Source: CAYULW01 sp964445815 (GTDB taxonomy: Bacteria > Bacteroidota > Bacteroidia > Flavobacteriales_E > Vicingaceae). From it: a DNA stretch of 64,000 bases. Shown here in pieces: positions 16,005-24,637 of this stretch. The stretch lies in assembly GCA_964445815.1 (NCBI GenBank), contig CAYULW010000002.1:434001-498000 (forward strand), written 5' to 3'. Each line of letters begins with the position of its first letter. The stretch's first letter is position 1. Below the pieces are notes generated by a model. It ran no database searches. It saw only the letters and a list, made by a program, of their open reading frames with translations, and was not told where the DNA came from. A program made the translations under genes and the position numbers.

Positions 16005-16534
16005 AAAACACTTTTGTCATACTTGTAGACGAAAATGACCTAGAGATTGGTCAGATGGAGAAATTAATGGCTCACAAACAAGGTTTATTGCACCGTGCAT
16101 TTTCAGTGTTTGTTTTCAATAAAAAGGGAGAAATGCTTGTACAAAGAAGGGCGTTAAAGAAATATCATTCTCCCGGTTTATGGACCAACGCCTGTTGTTC
16201 TCACCCTATGCCTAATGAGAAGACTTCTGATGCGGCTTACCGTCGTCTAAAAGAAGAGCTAAACATGACAGTTAAAGAATTAAACTATGCTTTTGCTTTT
16301 ACCTATAAAGCTGAGTTTGATAACGGATTGATTGAACATGAATACGATCATGTATTCATTGCTTATTCAGATCTTCTGCCACAAGCTAATCCTGACGAAG
16401 TGAGTGAACTAAAGTATTTAAATACTAATGAATTAGAGAAAGACATTCAGTCTCATCCAGATAAGTACACCCCTTGGTTCAGAATCTGTTTTGAGCAGGT
16501 TGTTAAACATGTAGAACCAAAACTGAGGGCATAA
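16001..16534 (+). CDS. idi: Isopentenyl-diphosphate delta-isomerase, type 1
   Basis: 177 residues of the Nudix-fold type 1 IDI family. Recognisable are the TNACCSHP motif carrying the catalytic Cys and a metal-binding His, the Nudix-like AAYRRLKEELNM helix and an EHEYDHVF segment with metal ligands. It interconverts isopentenyl and dimethylallyl diphosphate and so feeds the GGPP supply used by crtB. It ends the operon and is followed by a strong intrinsic terminator. Confidence 0.93.
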   Translation: MKNTFVILVDENDLEIGQMEKLMAHKQGLLHRAFSVFVFNKKGEMLVQRRALKKYHSPGLWTNACCSHPMPNEKTSDAAYRRLKEELNMTVKELNYAFAFTYKAEFDNGLIEHEYDHVFIAYSDLLPQANPDEVSELKYLNTNELEKDIQSHPDKYTPWFRICFEQVVKHVEPKLRA

Positions 16535-16535
16535 A

Positions 16536-16559
16536 AAAAGCTCCGTCAGAGGAGCTTTT
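16536..16559 (+). terminator. Intrinsic terminator after idi, bidirectional
   Basis: AAAAGCTCC (16536-16544) pairs with GGAGCTTTT (16551-16559) across a 6-base loop, with an A-tract on one side and a T-tract on the other. It can end both the carotenoid operon and the convergent gene at 16571. Confidence 0.85.
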
Positions 16560-16570
16560 AAAAGAAACTA

Positions 16571-16942
16571 TTAACTATTGGGAGGTACGGTATAGAAAAA
16601 TTGTTCCAAAGTGATTTTTCCATCCTTTACTCCATATACGCAGATTTCCTCCATATCCATTCTTGGCGCACCTTTCATTTTTACGTCCATAGACATGGTT
16701 ACCGAAAAGTAATTGTCTGCAACCAAGGGATCAGAAACTTCAATACCATAATGTTCTTCAACCATGCTGTTAAAATGTTCAGCTTTTTGTATCACACCTT
16801 CCAGCCCTTCTACTCTTTCCATTGGCGCACCTTGTGGCTCAATACTAATAATGTCTTGCCCATAAAGCTCTTTTATGGCGGTTTCAAATTCGCCTCTACG
16901 GCATAGCTCTACAAGTCTGTTGGCAACTTCTTGTACTGTCAT
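16571..16942 (-). CDS. NTF2-like/SnoaL-fold protein
   Basis: 123 residues. The N-terminal helix VQEVANRLVELCRRGEFETAIKELY followed by a curved beta sheet (YFSVTMSMDVKMKG, ICVYGVKDGKITLEQFFY) is the nuclear-transport-factor-2-like fold, SnoaL-like group. Members bind small ligands in a cone-shaped pocket; the ligand here cannot be named. It is cytoplasmic, with no signal peptide. It is convergent with idi across a shared terminator and lies 28 bases downstream of the DUF2911 gene on the same strand. Confidence 0.75.
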   Translation of the reverse strand: MTVQEVANRLVELCRRGEFETAIKELYGQDIISIEPQGAPMERVEGLEGVIQKAEHFNSMVEEHYGIEVSDPLVADNYFSVTMSMDVKMKGAPRMDMEEICVYGVKDGKITLEQFFYTVPPNS

Positions 16943-16970
16943 GATTTTATGTTTAATGATTAATAATTGA

Positions 16971-18260
16971 CTATAATTCTTCAGGACTCACACCCATTTG
17001 ATTTAAAAAGTTCATGGTATTGCCTCTCACATTTGCAGGAGGATTTAAAGATAAGGATGTTTTGAATGCTTTTTTTGCTTTGTCTGTCATGCCATTTCTA
17101 AAATAAGCCTCCCCTAAACTATCAAACACATTAGGGTCTTTAGGATTCTTTTTCGCATTGTATTCAAAATACTCCAAAGATTCTTTGGTTTTTCCTCCGT
17201 ACAGCAAGCTATAAGCAAATTGATTCAATTCTGCATTACTTGAACTTTCCAAAGCGGTAGTCTTGATCTCTTTACTTTCTTCTCCCCTTCCTAAAGCTTC
17301 TAAAATCAAAGCTTTATTCATTTGGTTAGACATTTTAGGATTCATTTTTACAGATTGAGAAGCAAATTCAAGTCCTTTTTCTAATGATACATTATTGACC
17401 AAGCAATAGTTAGCCGCTGAGTTATATTCTTTCCATGTAACGGGCTGTGCTGCGAGATTTTTTGAGAGGTTATCTACAATTGCTTCCTGCTCATTTTCAG
17501 CGTTTTTAACCTTAGCAGATAATTGTGCCATAAGTAGTAAATTCTGAGAATTTGGATTATTAAAAACAGAACGTCCTGCCCATTGCAAACCTTGGTTTAG
17601 GTGAATTTCATTTTGATAACAGAAATTAGCTGCTTCATACCACCCCAACCAAGTCCACCCCGGTTCAACTTGTAATTGCTGTTTGATGCTTTCGTAGGTC
17701 AATTCATTGGTTTCTGCTTGAATTTCTATTACTACCTTTTTATCAGCCCATTGTAGTTCTAGTTCTCCTCCGGTATTACTTAGATTGGTAAATTGATAAG
17801 TCAGAAACTCTATATAGGGACTTTGCTCAACAATGTCTGCCTCAACACGAATAGCATCTAATTGTTGGTTATAACTGTAACTCCCCCATGAAGCTATATT
17901 GGTATTGAAAATAACGGTGGCTTTATCTTCAGAGGCGATCATATGGAGACTATAAGTTCCTGCTGCTAGTTTTGTGCCTTCTACGTTAATGTCGGTTGAT
18001 GTAGTAAACACAGTATTTTCATTGGCTCCTGCCCTCCAGGGGATGGGCTGACCACCATCATAAGGAACTAAACCTCCCCAGACTTTTCGTTCCTTAGCCG
18101 CGGGACGATGATATGATACTGAAAGATCGCTGATACCGATACGCTGTTCAACTTTAGCGGCCTGACTTTTTCGTGGAATATCCAGTGTAAAAGACTGAGA
18201 ATACCCTTTTTGAATGAGTAACATCAAAACAATAAGGGCACTCTTTTTAATACAATTCAT
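16971..18260 (-). CDS. DUF2911 domain protein with TPR-like C-terminus
   Basis: 429 residues with a signal peptide (to about residue 21, ending GYSQ). Residues about 22-180 form a DUF2911 domain: a beta-rich module with VSYHRPAAKERKVWGGLVPY, PWRAGANENT and AGTYSLHMIA motifs common in Bacteroidota. The rest is helical; the end (NAKKNPKDPNVFDSLGEAYF ... KKAFKTSLSLNPP) is a clear tetratricopeptide repeat. It is likely periplasmic. Function unknown. A 7-bp inverted repeat lies directly before its start. Confidence 0.82.
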   Translation of the reverse strand: MNCIKKSALIVLMLLIQKGYSQSFTLDIPRKSQAAKVEQRIGISDLSVSYHRPAAKERKVWGGLVPYDGGQPIPWRAGANENTVFTTSTDINVEGTKLAAGTYSLHMIASEDKATVIFNTNIASWGSYSYNQQLDAIRVEADIVEQSPYIEFLTYQFTNLSNTGGELELQWADKKVVIEIQAETNELTYESIKQQLQVEPGWTWLGWYEAANFCYQNEIHLNQGLQWAGRSVFNNPNSQNLLLMAQLSAKVKNAENEQEAIVDNLSKNLAAQPVTWKEYNSAANYCLVNNVSLEKGLEFASQSVKMNPKMSNQMNKALILEALGRGEESKEIKTTALESSSNAELNQFAYSLLYGGKTKESLEYFEYNAKKNPKDPNVFDSLGEAYFRNGMTDKAKKAFKTSLSLNPPANVRGNTMNFLNQMGVSPEEL

Positions 18261-18262
18261 AG

Positions 18263-18327
18263 TAGTAGATTTTAGATTCTACTATGAAATTAGACATACT
18301 TGTAGTGTGAATACCAAATAATGGTAT
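18263..18327. repeat. Two small inverted repeats upstream of the DUF2911 gene
   Basis: TAGTAGA (18263-18269) pairs with TCTACTA (18278-18284), and ATACCA (18311-18316) pairs with TGGTAT (18322-18327). The first abuts the DUF2911 start codon and could be an operator or 5'-leader hairpin; the second follows the helicase stop but lacks a T-tract. Confidence 0.35.
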
Positions 18328-18367
18328 CAGCGGAGATTAAAAATTACAAATGGGGTTGAATTAAAGC

Positions 18368-20041
18368 TTAACGCCTTCTATAGCCACTTTTTCTTTTCTG
18401 TTGACGCGCAAACTTTCTGGGTTTGCGATCTATTTCCAAGCGAACTTTTATAGGATGGCCGTTGTCCAATTCTAAACCATCAAATTTTTGCTCGAAGTGT
18501 TTTGGTGTCGATTGACTTAAATTAAAGAATGAGCGTTTTTCCTGAACGGCTATATCGCTGATTGATTTGAATTTAACTCCGGTTATCTCACTAATAAATT
18601 CGGCTAAATCTCTTTTTGTAACTCCGTCTTTACTTCCAATGTTAATCTGGTAACGACTATCTCGTCCGCCTCGTCTATCGGAATCTTTTGAAGAAGAACT
18701 TTCCCCTTTTTTATCTAAAGTCTGATTTAGATTGGCTTTAGATCCTGAATTTTTAATTAATGTAGAGAGTTCTTTAGCGATCAACTTTTTTACCACGTCT
18801 TCTTTACTTAATTCATGGAGTTCTGTTTTTACCGCCTCATATAATTCGTCGATGTTCTCATCACTCTCAAACCTCAAAAAAGATGCGGCCCAATGTTTTA
18901 TGCGTTCTTCCTTAATTTGTTCTACATTCGGAATGGCATCTTGAGAAAAGCTGACTTTCAGTTTACGTTCGATGTCTTTTATTCTTCTGCCTTCTTTAGG
19001 ATTAATAAAAGCCAAAGAAATACCTTTCTTGCCTGCCCTTCCGGTTCTTCCGGAACGATGGGTATAATATTCTAACTGATCGGGCAAAGTATGATGAATA
19101 ACATGGGTCAAATCATTGACATCGATACCTCGGGCTGCAACATCCGTTGCAATCAAAAGCTGCAAACCTCTTTGTTTAAAACGGTTCATCGCCGCATCTC
19201 TCTGAGCTTGAGACAGGTCTCCATGCAGCGCCTCGACATTATAACCTTGTTGACTAAGAAAATCCGCGATGCTTTGCGTTTCACGTTTGGTTCTGCAGAA
19301 CATAATTCCCTTCATATCAGATTGGAAATCTAAAAACCGTCTTAGAGCATCCAATTTGTCAGCATTTTTGACGACAACAAAGTGGTGTTCTATATCTGTA
19401 TTCCCGACAATTTCCTGATTTACGGAAATTTCATTGGGATCTTGCATGTACTTTTTAACAATTCGACGAATCTCTTTGGGCATTGTTGCAGAAAACAACC
19501 AAGTATGGTGTGGGCTTTTGACATGACTCAGTATTTCATCAATCTCCTCCTGAAAGCCCATGTTAAGCATTTCATCAGCCTCATCTAGAATCAAGTACTT
19601 AATTTGACTTAGATTGACAGCTTTACGATTAATCAAGTCGATCAATCGTCCCGGAGTTGCAACAATGATTTGACTTGAGGACTTTAAAGACTTTATTTGT
19701 TGTTGAATTGAGGCCCCACCATAAACAATCTTCACGTGAAGGTCTTTCACTCCATCAGAGAACAGGTCTAACTGTTTGGCAATTTGTTGACTCAATTCTC
19801 TTGTTGGTGAGAGGATAACGGCTTGCGTGTGACTTAAGTTGCTATCTACAGATTGTATCAAGGGCAGACCAAATGCGGCCGTTTTTCCTGTACCCGTTTG
19901 TGCCAGACCAATAAAGTCTGAAGCATCTTCTAATAAAATGGGAATGGCTTTTTCTTGTATTTCGGTAGGTTTATCAAAACCTATTTTTCCGAGGACTTCT
20001 AAAAGTTGATCAGAAAGCCCTAATTGCTTAAAGTTGCTCAA
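18368..20041 (-). CDS. DEAD-box ATP-dependent RNA helicase with DbpA-type RNA-binding domain
   Basis: 557 residues. All helicase motifs are visible: AQTGTGKT (Walker A), DEAD in VLDEADEML, SATMP, and HRSGRTGRAGKKG in the second RecA domain. A charged serine/glycine-rich linker (GESSSSKDSDRRGGRDSR) leads to a DbpA/CsdA-like RNA-recognition domain (about 460-535) and a basic tail (RKFARQQKRKSGYRRR). The layout matches the DeaD/CsdA group, which acts in ribosome assembly and RNA turnover, often under cold stress. The promoter box is at 20067-20074, 25 nt before the ATG. Confidence 0.92.
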   Translation of the reverse strand: MSNFKQLGLSDQLLEVLGKIGFDKPTEIQEKAIPILLEDASDFIGLAQTGTGKTAAFGLPLIQSVDSNLSHTQAVILSPTRELSQQIAKQLDLFSDGVKDLHVKIVYGGASIQQQIKSLKSSSQIIVATPGRLIDLINRKAVNLSQIKYLILDEADEMLNMGFQEEIDEILSHVKSPHHTWLFSATMPKEIRRIVKKYMQDPNEISVNQEIVGNTDIEHHFVVVKNADKLDALRRFLDFQSDMKGIMFCRTKRETQSIADFLSQQGYNVEALHGDLSQAQRDAAMNRFKQRGLQLLIATDVAARGIDVNDLTHVIHHTLPDQLEYYTHRSGRTGRAGKKGISLAFINPKEGRRIKDIERKLKVSFSQDAIPNVEQIKEERIKHWAASFLRFESDENIDELYEAVKTELHELSKEDVVKKLIAKELSTLIKNSGSKANLNQTLDKKGESSSSKDSDRRGGRDSRYQINIGSKDGVTKRDLAEFISEITGVKFKSISDIAVQEKRSFFNLSQSTPKHFEQKFDGLELDNGHPIKVRLEIDRKPRKFARQQKRKSGYRRR

Positions 20042-20066
20042 AAAGTGCGTGTTTCAAAATGAGCCG

Positions 20067-20074
20067 CAAAAGTA
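20067..20074 (-). promoter_or_regulatory. TAnnTTTG promoter box for the DEAD-box helicase
   Basis: On the minus strand TACTTTTG matches the -7 consensus TAnnTTTG, 25 nt before the start codon at 20041. Confidence 0.55.
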
Positions 20075-20096
20075 CTTAAAATTAAAGCGGTATGAA

Positions 20097-20906
20097 TTAG
20101 CTCTTAATGAATCTTTCTATACTGCGTTTTGAAGCAGTTTGAATACGGATAAAGTAAATTCCATTTTCATAATGCTCAACATTTAATTGATGAGTCCCAC
20201 TGTTCAATTCAGACTCTTGAAGCGTTTTTCCTTGCAGATTAATTAAGGTGATCTGAGCGCTTTCTTTTAACTCTACATTCAAGATGTTTACAACCGGATT
20301 AGGGTATACTTTCAAACTTTGCTCTGTGTATTCTGCAATTGAAGTACTAGTTCCTTCAGCTAAGGTGAATACGGTTGTATTTCCACCATCTCCTGAGTTT
20401 CTGCCATTGTTATTGGCAGCTACTCCCCCTCCAAAAAACCTAACGTTACCTGTGCCTATGGGTGGAGCTGTCCAGTCTACTTTAAATGTGGAGCTCAAAC
20501 TAGGGCCGGCATGTTCGGCATAAGTTCTTGCCCCAACTGAAGCAATCCGCGTATTGCCCGATGGATTTGTCCATGCATTGTAAGGTACATTCCCATTTAA
20601 TAAAGTTACCATCTGAAATCCATATCTTATAGGGCTTCCCGCACTGTTGACTTTAAATTCTATTTCGTAAACGTTACCAGGCACATATGATGTGACCGGA
20701 TTCCCGTTAACATCTTTTACTAATAATGAGACATTTGCTCCAAAACCAGAGCCATGACAGGTTCTGCAGGTTGTCGATTCTCCCGGTGCACCAGTGTTTC
20801 CCGAGTTCGCAGAAAACGCTCTTCCATTAGAACTGGATGAATGAAGAATGAAAATGGAAATCAACGCCAAACTCAGGCCAAACAGAGTGTTAATGTGTTT
20901 TTTCAT
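20097..20906 (-). CDS. Secreted T9SS protein with one CxxCH haem-type motif (choice-of-anchor V-like)
   Basis: 269 residues with an N-terminal signal anchor. The mature start (NSGNTGAPGESTTCRTCHGSG, cited in part) has a single CxxCH motif preceded by TGAPGES, the pattern of the choice-of-anchor V / Reelin-like family of Bacteroidota. The middle is a beta-sandwich (VKDVNGNPVTSYVPGNVYEI). The C-terminus has VYPNPVVNILNVEL and a type A T9SS sorting domain. CxxCH would be a covalent haem c site if cytochrome maturation acts on it. The role is unknown; surface location is expected. Confidence 0.8.
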   Translation of the reverse strand: MKKHINTLFGLSLALISIFILHSSSSNGRAFSANSGNTGAPGESTTCRTCHGSGFGANVSLLVKDVNGNPVTSYVPGNVYEIEFKVNSAGSPIRYGFQMVTLLNGNVPYNAWTNPSGNTRIASVGARTYAEHAGPSLSSTFKVDWTAPPIGTGNVRFFGGGVAANNNGRNSGDGGNTTVFTLAEGTSTSIAEYTEQSLKVYPNPVVNILNVELKESAQITLINLQGKTLQESELNSGTHQLNVEHYENGIYFIRIQTASKRSIERFIKS

Positions 20907-20952
20907 CTTTAAGGTTTAATAGCTAAACTCCATTTTTATGAAAATGTTCAAT

Positions 20953-22119
20953 CTAATAAATCAAAAACGAAACTAAGACTTCCCCTAGAAACACAATTGA
21001 AAAGCAGGCGACATAAAGTAAAATAGAGATCAAGCCCTTAAAGAATACTACAATTCGCTTTTGTTGAAAGACTTTCAATAAGGCTGCATTAAAATAGACG
21101 AGTAAATAAAGAAAAATCAGAATAATGAATAGGTTGTTTATTAATTCCGGAATAGTAAGCAGGTAGTTGATAAGAAAATAAAAGCCGGATAAGAAAAAGT
21201 ATAGCGCGTGAATGTGAATGCTAAAGATGAGATATTCTACATAAAAACGTTTCTTCCAGCCAAACAGTATCATCAGAATTAGGGCAGATATAGGCAAAAC
21301 GAAAAACATGGCAATGGACATGTTTTTCAAGATAAATTTTTTGAAAACACTAGATTCACTGCGATAAACTTTAATGACTTGATAAATCACCTTAGCATGA
21401 ATATATCCTAGCCGATCCGGGTTGAAGTGATTGAATACCGCTGAGTCGCTTAAACTCTGATCATAGCGGTGATTTTCTAGGTAGGCCCAATCAATTTTCT
21501 GCAAAGCTTTTCGAATGGATAAGTCTTCTTCTCTACCCTCCTGTTTTGGTTTTTCTTTTTCAAAAGTAATATCTGAAGGGATTCCTATCTTTTTTTGAAG
21601 TTCATCAGGTAAAATGCTCAGCGTCTTTAATTTAGCTATGTCGTCCAACTGATTAAAAGCATTTAGAAATTGATTCGTCGTATCTGAGTTCAGTATGGCT
21701 ATTGCTGTTGTATTAAGATAGGTGCCTAAGTTCTCTTCTATTTCTTTGGGTAATTCAGGAAAGTCCTTTACCGGAACCGTTGTTTTTTTCAGGTTAATCA
21801 CTTCGTCCCCACTTCCTATGATACCATTATGGTTTATGGTCAAAAAGAAAAAGAAAAATACACTTGAAAAAATATAGAGTCTAAATGGATTGGCGTAGTT
21901 CTTACGCTTACCTTCATTAAACTCCAGAGTTAAAGTTCCCGGTTTAGTAAAAAAAGGCTTAATGCTTCTGCCCAACCTGGTGTCAAAAGACAAATAATTC
22001 TCAAAAAATTCTTTTAATAAGGTAGATAGTTTAAGATTGTTTTGATCGACTTGCTGACCACATTCGGAACAAAACCGATCGGATTGACTTAGGTCTTTAT
22101 TGCAGTTTAAACACTTCAT
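20953..22119 (-). CDS. DUF3667-family membrane protein with N-terminal zinc ribbon
   Basis: 388 residues. The N-terminus is a zinc ribbon with C3, C6, C17 and C20 (CxxC...FCSECGQ). It is followed by the family's hallmark pattern (LLKEFFENYLSFD ... PGTLTLEFNEGKRKNYANPFRLY). One membrane helix lies near residues 80-95. A long soluble insert (about 100-265) then leads to four or five helices in the last 120 residues. DUF3667 proteins are widespread in Bacteroidota and uncharacterised. The gene stands alone on this strand between two secreted-protein genes. Confidence 0.8.
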   Translation of the reverse strand: MKCLNCNKDLSQSDRFCSECGQQVDQNNLKLSTLLKEFFENYLSFDTRLGRSIKPFFTKPGTLTLEFNEGKRKNYANPFRLYIFSSVFFFFFLTINHNGIIGSGDEVINLKKTTVPVKDFPELPKEIEENLGTYLNTTAIAILNSDTTNQFLNAFNQLDDIAKLKTLSILPDELQKKIGIPSDITFEKEKPKQEGREEDLSIRKALQKIDWAYLENHRYDQSLSDSAVFNHFNPDRLGYIHAKVIYQVIKVYRSESSVFKKFILKNMSIAMFFVLPISALILMILFGWKKRFYVEYLIFSIHIHALYFFLSGFYFLINYLLTIPELINNLFIILIFLYLLVYFNAALLKVFQQKRIVVFFKGLISILLYVACFSIVFLGEVLVSFLIY

Positions 22120-22243
22120 TGTACCAAAATGAAAAGATACCTCTTTTTCAGATAAGCGAATATCGGTAATTCTTTATTCTCATCTGTCGTTTGATAGACA
22201 AGCCATTTTCTAATCAATGATTAAAATTGTAGAAACTGATAAG

Positions 22244-22975
22244 ATGAAAAAGCACATATTATTTTTGACTAGCGCATTACTTTCCAGCCTTTTTATTGTC
22301 GCCCAAATCCCAACTAATTTTACGGCAACAGATTGTTCAAACACCTCAAAAACAATTCATACGGTTCTTGGTACAACAGGTAAATCAATTATCATTATGA
22401 GTAAAGGTGTTGACTGCTCTGCTTGTAGAAGCACCGCTTCAGGTTGGCAAACTTGGGCCAGCCAAAATACTACTGATGTAGAAGTTTGGGGCGCCATCAC
22501 CTACCGCTATAATCCGATGGTTTTTAGCAATCCTTGTGCTGCAGTAAACTCATGGGTTAATCAATACGCTTGGACAAATATTTTTGCATTTCCAGATAAC
22601 AATCGAGATTTTCTAGGACCTGCTATGCCAAGATATTATGTGTATAGTGCAATAGATTCAAGTATTGTTTATAACGGTTCTTCATCTTCAACAGCTAGAA
22701 GTATAGCACTGCAAAATTCTGTTGTAGGTATCAATGAGTTAAATGCTTTAAAAGCAGTTTCTGTCTCTATCAGTAATGGACAATTGACTTTAAGTCAATT
22801 GCCAAATGAACCATTACAGTTTGAAGTTTATAATGTAAATGGACAATTGATTCAAAGTGCAAGTGTTAATACGGAAACACAAAGCATTGGTACTAGTCAT
22901 ATTAAGTCTGGAATTTATCTGTTGAGACTAGGTCTAGAAGGCAAATTTCAGACAAGAAAACTATTTATTCCCTAA
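22244..22975 (+). CDS. Secreted T9SS protein with CxxC redox-like motif
   Basis: 243 residues from the ATG at 22244, chosen because it starts a proper signal peptide (MKKHILFLTSALLSSLFIVAQ); an in-frame ATG at 22217 would add nine residues. The mature part resembles a thioredoxin-like fold: IIIMSKGVDCSACRSTASGW places a CxxC at the start of a helix, followed by a strand and NVINQYAW-like helices. The C-terminus (ending SGIYLLRLG) is a T9SS type A sorting domain. A surface-exposed redox or adhesion role is possible. Its stop overlaps the convergent helicase stop by 4 bases. Confidence 0.78.
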   Translation: MKKHILFLTSALLSSLFIVAQIPTNFTATDCSNTSKTIHTVLGTTGKSIIIMSKGVDCSACRSTASGWQTWASQNTTDVEVWGAITYRYNPMVFSNPCAAVNSWVNQYAWTNIFAFPDNNRDFLGPAMPRYYVYSAIDSSIVYNGSSSSTARSIALQNSVVGINELNALKAVSVSISNGQLTLSQLPNEPLQFEVYNVNGQLIQSASVNTETQSIGTSHIKSGIYLLRLGLEGKFQTRKLFIP

Positions 22976-24510
22976 TCGAATGATGTAAAGGCTTTTCTAA
23001 TGTATGAATTTAGTCGCCTTATATAATCTTCCTCTAGCCAGTTGAGATAATTCTTAGTGGTTTTTATAGTGCAGTATGAGTAATGCCTTATTCTATCTTG
23101 AATTTCAGGTACTAGTTCTTTCGCTAAATCCAAAGCATCCCACATGTCTTCTGAATTTTCCATGCAAATTTTAGCATGCTGTTCAATTGAACGCTTGATG
23201 ACATTCTTAGAATGCTCTCCCCTGCTCATGGACTTTTCATATTCCTCTTTAACATTAAAATCCAAGTCATCTGACTTTTTAAAGAGCGCTTTTACTTCAT
23301 CGGGCATTTCATAAATGAACTGTCTCTCAATCGCATCGTCGGATTTTAAATCATCATAGTATTGATGGGGTGACATAAAGATATGATACCAATCTACTGC
23401 TGATTCCCAAAGACCAAAACGATGTAAGTTATTACCAAGGTCAATGACTGTAAACTCCTTTTTGTTTTTCAGAATACGTGAGCCACGTCCGATCATCTGA
23501 TGGTAAAGACTCAAAGAGCGTGTTGCTCTATTTAAAATGATTGTTTCTACTGTTGGTTCATCAAAACCCGTGGTTAATATTCCCACGGAAGTAACAATGG
23601 CATCAGGCGTTTCTTTAAACCACTTTAAAATGTCTTTTCGTTCTTGATCGGAAGTATTGTGGTCCAAATGTTCTACAGGATATCCTGCAACTCGGAATGT
23701 ATCGTATACAGCAAAGCTGGTTGCTATGCCATTGTTAAAAATCAGTGTTTTTGTGCCAACTCCTTTTTCTTCATAGGCTCTTAGAAGTTTTTCCTGCATC
23801 ATGTGATTACCATAAAGCTGTTCTGAAGATCGAACTGTATAGTCTCCATTGATACCGATTTTTAGACTATCTAACCTGACATTATAGCTATAGGTATTTG
23901 CCTTTGCTAAAAACCCTTTTTTTATGAGCGATGCGATGGATTCTCCAATCACCAATTCTTGATAGTTTTCGTTCATCGGCAATTTAATGCTAGAACTTAA
24001 AGGAGTTGCAGTTACCCCTAATATATTCACTTCTTCAAAGTACTTAAATAACTTGCGAAAACTGTTGTAATGCGCTTCATCAACAATCACCAGGCCGATA
24101 TTGTCTAAACTGATTTTATCATCCTGAATACGATTGTTTAAGGTTTCAACCATTGCGACAAAACACTCATAATCATTTTGATCTGGAACGGACTTTACCT
24201 TTGAATTGATCACCTTGTTATGCAGGCCGAATTCCTCTAACATTAAAGAGGTTTGTTTACACAATTCAATGCGATGAGTAAGAATCAATACTTTTTTACC
24301 GGTTGCTAAAACATATCGTCTTGCAATTTCAGAAAAGATTACTGTTTTTCCACCACCGGTTGGCAATTGAAAAAGAATGTTATGATTATCCTTTAGCTCG
24401 CGGAGCTTATCTGAAATTTGTTGAATGGCATCTAACTGAAAGGGATACAGATCTTTCCCGAGTTGTCCTTCTTTAATATCCGCAAGAGAGGTCGTTTGAG
24501 CGTCTTCCAT
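22972..24510 (-). CDS. DEAD/DEAH-box superfamily 2 helicase (SSL2/UvrB-like)
   Basis: 512 residues from the ATG at 24510. The frame is open to 24534, but the promoter box TACTTTTG (24527-24520 on the minus strand) lies inside that extension, so the ATG at 24510 is preferred. Motifs: QLPTGGGKTVIF (Walker A), VDEAH (motif II), GVTATP (III), TTGFDEPTVETIIL and HQMIGRGSR (motif VI). This is the RecG/SSL2-like group of DNA-dependent ATPases. The last ~150 residues are helical and unassigned. No nuclease or methylase partner is nearby, so a restriction role is not supported. Its biological role is unknown. Confidence 0.87.
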   Translation of the reverse strand: MEDAQTTSLADIKEGQLGKDLYPFQLDAIQQISDKLRELKDNHNILFQLPTGGGKTVIFSEIARRYVLATGKKVLILTHRIELCKQTSLMLEEFGLHNKVINSKVKSVPDQNDYECFVAMVETLNNRIQDDKISLDNIGLVIVDEAHYNSFRKLFKYFEEVNILGVTATPLSSSIKLPMNENYQELVIGESIASLIKKGFLAKANTYSYNVRLDSLKIGINGDYTVRSSEQLYGNHMMQEKLLRAYEEKGVGTKTLIFNNGIATSFAVYDTFRVAGYPVEHLDHNTSDQERKDILKWFKETPDAIVTSVGILTTGFDEPTVETIILNRATRSLSLYHQMIGRGSRILKNKKEFTVIDLGNNLHRFGLWESAVDWYHIFMSPHQYYDDLKSDDAIERQFIYEMPDEVKALFKKSDDLDFNVKEEYEKSMSRGEHSKNVIKRSIEQHAKICMENSEDMWDALDLAKELVPEIQDRIRHYSYCTIKTTKNYLNWLEEDYIRRLNSYIRKAFTSFD

Positions 24511-24519
24511 AGAGTTTTG

Positions 24520-24527
24520 CAAAAGTA
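24520..24527 (-). promoter_or_regulatory. TAnnTTTG promoter box deciding the helicase start
   Basis: TACTTTTG on the minus strand, 9 nt before the ATG at 24510, puts the transcript start at or just before that codon and excludes the upstream in-frame starts. Confidence 0.6.
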
Positions 24528-24637
24528 CCATCAAAGAAGACTTATCCCTAACTTATCCTCACTTATTTCAGAAAAATTTATGTTAAATTTACTAACCCCC
24601 TAATGTTGATACTCATTTTCAGATAAAGCCAAATAGT

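Noticed and set aside
22972..24510. Restriction-system helicase
   Set aside because: No methylase, specificity subunit or nuclease domain is next to it or fused to it.
24511..24534. Upstream TTG/ATG starts for the SF2 helicase
   Set aside because: They fall on and upstream of the TACTTTTG promoter box, so they would not be transcribed; the ATG at 24510 is used.
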